Positions 59,909-64,000 of a stretch of DNA of 64,000 nt are shown here, in pieces. The position numbers and the translations under genes were made by a program. Under the pieces are notes generated by a model that saw only the letters and a program-made list of their open reading frames with translations, was not told where the DNA came from and searched no databases. The stretch is from CAG-1782 sp041670385 (GTDB taxonomy: Bacteria; Bacillota; Clostridia; Christensenellales; DTU072), in assembly GCA_041670385.1 (NCBI GenBank), contig JBAXZI010000003.1:1-64000 (forward strand), given 5' to 3'. Position 1 is the first letter of the stretch, and each line of letters opens with the position of its first letter.

Positions 59909-61495
59909 TCAATTCTCTATGTTATCTATATCATCATCTAGATTCTTTATAACTTCTCTTAAGTTATTTGTGTTATCTGTAATAATACTTTCAACAAATT
60001 TTTCAACTTCCGTTTCGGAATCAATTCGATAAACTGAATGGTTTTCCAAATAATTCGACACTTCTATAGTTTTTTTCTTAGAAAGTGGATAAAATAACAG
60101 AACTATTATCATTAATAGCGCACTTACTGCGGATATAATACTAACCACATCAAACCATTGACAAGTAATTGCCCTTTGATGTAAAGTCAAAACAGCAGAA
60201 TTTGCAAAATCCTTTGGTTCGAACCCAATTTTTCTTTGCCAAAACCAAGAACCCATCATAAATATTTGTGAACAAAGTAAAGGCACAGTTATTAGTAAAT
60301 TTTGAAGATGTCCTTCTAATCTTTTACCTGATATAAATTGTTGATAATCGGCTATATCGCCTAACATAATAGGTACAATAACCGAAGCTATAGCCATAGC
60401 ACTAATAAAATGAAAAATAGTAACCACAATTAGAGAAGTCATACCTATAGGAATGTTTTCATAACCAATTATAGCAAGAACACTATTACCAATTAAAGCA
60501 CACGATGTATAAATTATCAGCACCACTTTTTTACTAAATTTCCTTGTTAGCACAGGCATTAGAAAAGCTGATACAGTAAATCCTAAAGACATAATCGACA
60601 TAGGAATACCAGAAATTTTAATAGCATCATTTACATTTTCAGCAAATCTAAATTGTATAATAAGCCATCTAAATAAAGCGGAAAATTCTCTTAATGACCC
60701 AAGAATAAGTGCAAAACACAATATTTTAAGCGGTTTATTTTTGGAGAGCATTTTTAATGCTTCTATTACACTTACCTTGTTTACTTTTTGGGTATTTGCA
60801 TCAATAGTTTGATGCACTCTTTCTTTTACTCTAAGCAAGAAAAACACTAATAAAATACCAATTGAAACACTACCTATGCCGATAATTCTTATAGCTACAA
60901 ATTCTTTACCTAATAATCCAAAATGACTACGCAATGGACCAGCTATAAGTGCTATAAGCGAAGGAATTAGTCCGCCTATCAAGCTTACGGGAGTCATTAC
61001 ATCAGCCCTCTCTTGTTGATTTGGCGTAATTATTGTAGGCATTGTAAGTGCCATATTATTGGCAAATACATAACATAATAGTGCAGGAATACAAGTACAA
61101 TATGCATAAATTATTCTCGAATTTTCACTTTCAAATTGTGGCACCCAAAGTACCAAAATTACCAAAATAACATATAAAGGCATCATACACAAAATATAAG
61201 GTTTATATTTACCAAATTTTGTATTTGTCCTTTCCATAAGATTTCCCAAAAATGGTTGCACAATCATATTAAGCAAACTTCCTGATGCAACAATAATATA
61301 TGCGTGTATTGTATCAATTCTATAAAAATAAGGCAATAAAGCAACTGTCGCCACAAAAATTAACGAACCACCTATTGCCCCATTGCCCAATACATACAAT
61401 GAATAATTCAGGAATTCTTTAATTGACAAATACCGCCCCTTTGCAGGCTTATTCCAAGTAATTTTGCTCTTTATATGTTTGTTATCTTTTGACAT
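59909..61495 (-). CDS. MFS/GPH-type sugar or organic-solute transporter
   Basis: A 528-residue membrane protein with about twelve hydrophobic segments. The early RTNTKFGKYKPYIL segment (~90-103) is the loop-2 motif of the glycoside-pentoside-hexuronide:cation symporter family, and the LGDIADYQQFISGKRLEG segment (~385) is the matching late motif. The C-terminal ~45 residues are acidic and cytosolic. The substrate is unknown. The gene converges with the Cys-motif protein gene, seven bases apart. Confidence 0.8.
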   Translation of the reverse strand: MSKDNKHIKSKITWNKPAKGRYLSIKEFLNYSLYVLGNGAIGGSLIFVATVALLPYFYRIDTIHAYIIVASGSLLNMIVQPFLGNLMERTNTKFGKYKPYILCMMPLYVILVILVLWVPQFESENSRIIYAYCTCIPALLCYVFANNMALTMPTIITPNQQERADVMTPVSLIGGLIPSLIALIAGPLRSHFGLLGKEFVAIRIIGIGSVSIGILLVFFLLRVKERVHQTIDANTQKVNKVSVIEALKMLSKNKPLKILCFALILGSLREFSALFRWLIIQFRFAENVNDAIKISGIPMSIMSLGFTVSAFLMPVLTRKFSKKVVLIIYTSCALIGNSVLAIIGYENIPIGMTSLIVVTIFHFISAMAIASVIVPIMLGDIADYQQFISGKRLEGHLQNLLITVPLLCSQIFMMGSWFWQRKIGFEPKDFANSAVLTLHQRAITCQWFDVVSIISAVSALLMIIVLLFYPLSKKKTIEVSNYLENHSVYRIDSETEVEKFVESIITDNTNNLREVIKNLDDDIDNIEN

Positions 61496-61517
61496 TCACA
61501 AAGCCCAAATTCCCTTT

Positions 61518-62765
61518 TTATTTATTTTCTTTTAACATTATAAACGGAAATATAATAAATAACAACCCAGCTAAACCATACATAATATATTGCAATCCAA
61601 AGTTATCTGCAACCGCACCTAATATTGGCGCCAATATAATAACAAAAATAGATTTTACTTGTGATGCTACACTTAGCATCGTTGCTCTTTCGCATTTATT
61701 TATATTATTATCTATTTCATCTATAAAAATAGGTTTTCTCGTATTTTGAGCTAGGTAAATAATTAAGAATATAAAACAAATAATTAATGGATTTTTAATA
61801 AATATGCCTAATAACAACATAGTTAAACATAAAATAATATGCATTATGTTAAGACTTGCTTTTGAATTAAATTTGTTTTTAATCAAATAAGATCTTCTTG
61901 AGGCAATTGACCCGAATACATTAAAGAAAGCATATAATACACCCAAAACTATATGCAAATTATCATCGGGCGACATTTTTTTCAATAATAAAATACCTGA
62001 CCCAACAATAAGCATTTCCATAATAGGTTGTATATAGTCTTTTATTGATGATACAACCGCTTCAAATGACCCTTCTCCTACCAATATTTTTCGCAAATTT
62101 CTATTGTGAAAAATACTTTGTCCAAACATTTTGACCATTGCTTTAAAACTTATTTTATCTTGCAACGCAGACTTATCTAATGATTTTGGATATGTCATTA
62201 TTAATATATAATCTAAAATATATGGAATTATGGAAGCTAGGAAAATATATCCGACTTTAGGCACATTAAGAATAATTATTATTGCAAGAAGCGAACTAAT
62301 TGCACTACCTATTAGAGATGCCGAACGGGTTTTTCCATAAACATAAGTCTTGTTATCCTGCCAATTTTTTTCTTCCAAATAAGTGTATATCATTGCTTTA
62401 TGCGTACCTGACCTAAAAGCTTCGCCTAATCCAAAAAACACCATAGCAACTGCCGCTATCCCAAAATTTTTGCTGAAAAAGAAAAACACAAATGATACCG
62501 CATAAAAGATAAAACACATACTTAATTCTTTTTTACGCCCGATATAGTCCGCAATAAACCCAGATGGAATTTCAAAAATATTAATTATAATTTCTCTAAT
62601 ACTTATCAAAATACCTATTTGTAATAAATTTAGGTCATTACTCATTAAATAGACAAGCAAAAATGGCTCAAAAAATTTCAAATCCTTTAAGAATCCATAT
62701 AAACAAAATTTTATTATCTGCTTATCTCGAGATATTACTTTTTTTAGAGATTTATCCAATATCAA
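61518..62765 (-). CDS. MFS transporter
   Basis: A 415-residue protein with about twelve hydrophobic segments and the MFS loop-2/3 motif GFIADYIGRKKELSM (~72-86). Proteins of this size and pattern are drug/proton or unknown-substrate exporters. The start is a TTG at 62765 (or TTG 62759), with AGAAGG just upstream; no ATG lies near. It lies 22 bases upstream of the GPH-type transporter and probably shares its transcript. Confidence 0.8.
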   Translation of the reverse strand: MILDKSLKKVISRDKQIIKFCLYGFLKDLKFFEPFLLVYLMSNDLNLLQIGILISIREIIINIFEIPSGFIADYIGRKKELSMCFIFYAVSFVFFFFSKNFGIAAVAMVFFGLGEAFRSGTHKAMIYTYLEEKNWQDNKTYVYGKTRSASLIGSAISSLLAIIIILNVPKVGYIFLASIIPYILDYILIMTYPKSLDKSALQDKISFKAMVKMFGQSIFHNRNLRKILVGEGSFEAVVSSIKDYIQPIMEMLIVGSGILLLKKMSPDDNLHIVLGVLYAFFNVFGSIASRRSYLIKNKFNSKASLNIMHIILCLTMLLLGIFIKNPLIICFIFLIIYLAQNTRKPIFIDEIDNNINKCERATMLSVASQVKSIFVIILAPILGAVADNFGLQYIMYGLAGLLFIIFPFIMLKENK

Positions 62766-62795
62766 ATACCTTCTATAATTATGTAGGTTAGCTAT

Positions 62796-62824
62796 ATACT
62801 AACACACCCTATGACTATTATCAA
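62796..62824 (-). promoter_or_regulatory. Promoter for the two transporter genes
   Basis: On the minus strand TTGATA (62819-62824), a 17-base spacer and TAGTAT (62796-62801) with a TG two bases ahead. Confidence 0.5.
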
Positions 62825-62838
62825 TTATTATTATTTAC

Positions 62839-62867
62839 TTGCTAAAATCAATATTATAAACTATACT
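62839..62867 (+). promoter_or_regulatory. Promoter for the YgiQ-family gene
   Basis: TTGCTA (62839-62844), a 17-base spacer and TATACT (62862-62867), about 26 bases before the ATG at 62893. Confidence 0.65.
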
Positions 62868-62892
62868 TACGATATATTGAGAGGATATTAAA

Positions 62893-64000
62893 ATGCCATT
62901 TTTGCCCACAACTAAAGAAGAATTAAATAATCAAGCACCTGACTTTATACTAATTTGTACAGATGCTTATGTTGACCATCCTTCTTTTGGACACGCCATT
63001 GTTTCTAGAATAATAGAACATTACGGTTTTTCCATCGGAATAATTCCACAACCACAAAATGATGCTGATTATCAAAAATTAGGCACTCCAAATATTGGAT
63101 TTTTCATTAGCGGTGGAGTCGTAGATAGTATGGTAAACAATTATACTGTAGCTAAATTAAGGCGTAGTCAAGATGTTTATAGTGAAGGCGGAATAGTTGG
63201 TAAAGTTCCTGACCGTGCACTAACATTTCACACTAAAAATGTACGCAAACTTTTCCCTGATAGCTATATTTGTATTGGCGGAATTGAGGCGAGTTTAAGA
63301 AGATTTGCCCACTACGATTATTGGAATGATAAAGTTATGCCATCGATTCTTGTAGACGCACCTGCTGATCTACTTATTTATGGTATGGGTGAAAAACCGA
63401 TAGCAGAATTGCTTACTATGGTAAAACGGAATATTCCAATTAGTAATATTAAAGATATAAGAGGAACTTGTTATCTAACCGAAAGAGATAATTTACCAAA
63501 AAAAATATTAAAAGAGTTAGATGAAAATAAAATAAATAGAATTCCATCTTATGAAAAAATACAAAATAACAAAACAACATATATTAATGCATTTAATATA
63601 GAATATAAGTGTAATGAATTTAACACCAAATATGCCCTTTTACAAAAGCAAAACGAAAAATATTTGGTAGTTAATCCACCACAATTTCCACTATCAACTG
63701 AAGAATTAGATGAAGTTTATACATATCCTTATATGCGTAATTACCACCCGATGTATAAAAAAGGTGTACCCGCAATAAGCGAAGTAAAGTTTAGTCTAAC
63801 CTCAACTCGTGGCTGTTTTGGTGCTTGCAATTATTGTGCTATTAGTATGCATCAAGGTAGACAAATAACAAAAAGAAGTAAAGAAAGCTTAATCGAAGAA
63901 GCTATTTTAATGACTAAAGATAAAGATTTTAAGGGGTATATTCACGATGTAGGTGGCCCAACTGCCAATTTCAGGAACCCTTCTTGTGCAAAACAAGCAA
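62893..64000 (+). CDS. YgiQ-family radical SAM protein (cut by window edge)
   Basis: At least 369 residues with no stop before the window end. The start MPFLPTTKEELNNQAPDFIL and ICTDAYVDHPSFGHAIVSRI match the N-terminal UPF0313/YgiQ domain. The radical SAM cluster motif C-x3-C-x2-C is visible as RGCFGACNYCAI near residue 315. The typical YgiQ block GGIEASLRRFAHYDYW is present. YgiQ proteins are widespread in anaerobes and their reaction is not settled. GAGAGG lies upstream of the ATG. Confidence 0.92.
   Translation, partial: MPFLPTTKEELNNQAPDFILICTDAYVDHPSFGHAIVSRIIEHYGFSIGIIPQPQNDADYQKLGTPNIGFFISGGVVDSMVNNYTVAKLRRSQDVYSEGGIVGKVPDRALTFHTKNVRKLFPDSYICIGGIEASLRRFAHYDYWNDKVMPSILVDAPADLLIYGMGEKPIAELLTMVKRNIPISNIKDIRGTCYLTERDNLPKKILKELDENKINRIPSYEKIQNNKTTYINAFNIEYKCNEFNTKYALLQKQNEKYLVVNPPQFPLSTEELDEVYTYPYMRNYHPMYKKGVPAISEVKFSLTSTRGCFGACNYCAISMHQGRQITKRSKESLIEEAILMTKDKDFKGYIHDVGGPTANFRNPSCAKQA

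Noticed and set aside
1..64000. tRNA, rRNA, insertion sequences, prophage or att sites
   Set aside because: No cloverleaf-like sequence, transposase or integrase frame, or flanking direct repeats were recognised by eye; a covariance-model scan was not possible.

Overview
This window is AT-rich DNA from a low-GC Gram-positive bacterium, most likely an uncultured anaerobic member of the Clostridia. The grounds are the Firmicutes-type order of the ribosomal-protein cluster, a zinc-type S14, an extended L17, a class II GalT next to GalK, LuxS, lipoproteins with lipobox signals, strong GGAGG ribosome-binding sites, and oxygen-sensitive Fe-S enzymes such as a 2-hydroxyacyl-CoA dehydratase-type system. 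No tRNA, rRNA, CRISPR array, insertion sequence or prophage gene was seen, and no gene-free stretch exceeds about 300 bases.

Region 1 (1-17.2 kb, all minus strand). The window opens with the 5' end of homoserine dehydrogenase and coaX. Then, read from right to left, comes the complete S10-spc-alpha supercluster: rpsJ-rplC-rplD-rplW-rplB-rpsS-rplV-rpsC-rplP-rpmC-rpsQ-rplN-rplX-rplE-rpsZ-rpsH-rplF-rplR-rpsE-rpmD-rplO-secY-adk-map-KOW protein-infA-rpmJ, then a second promoter and rpsM-rpsK-rpsD-rpoA-rplQ, ending at a hairpin terminator. The main promoter (17170-17198) is followed by a structured leader RNA. rpsD carries an in-frame TAG, and L24 has a long Lys/Ala/Thr-rich tail.

Region 2 (17.2-36 kb). 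This holds a large LRR lipoprotein, a divergent galT/galK pair with overlapping promoters, pncB, a membrane zincin, a heterodimeric ABC exporter with a decayed marR beside it, luxS, two small unknown genes, an ABC-2 transporter with an FMN-binding lipoprotein, a DUF308-type protein and lipoate-protein ligase.

Region 3 (36-41 kb). A NuoE-NuoF-MetV-like-(MetV/ferredoxin) gene set has no recognisable catalytic subunit. Beside it are an AhpD-like protein and a free-standing lipoyl/biotinyl domain.

Region 4 (41-50 kb). Cell-surface lipoproteins with Listeria-Bacteroides repeats, DUF6273-like domains, collagen-like Gly-X-Y repeats and a transglutaminase domain. One of these genes is split by an in-frame TAA.

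Region 5 (50-64 kb). Two divergent IspD/TarI-type cytidylyltransferases are present, one fused to a short-chain dehydrogenase. They are followed by a tight operon: OYE-type Fe-S flavoenzyme, CooC-like ATPase, two HgdB/HgdA-type subunits, the ATP-dependent activator and a 39-residue ORF. A Cys-motif protein of unknown function, two MFS-type transporters and the start of a YgiQ-type radical SAM protein follow. The operon at 52.2-59.1 kb and the NuoEF/MetV set at 36-40 kb are the best candidates for undescribed biochemistry.
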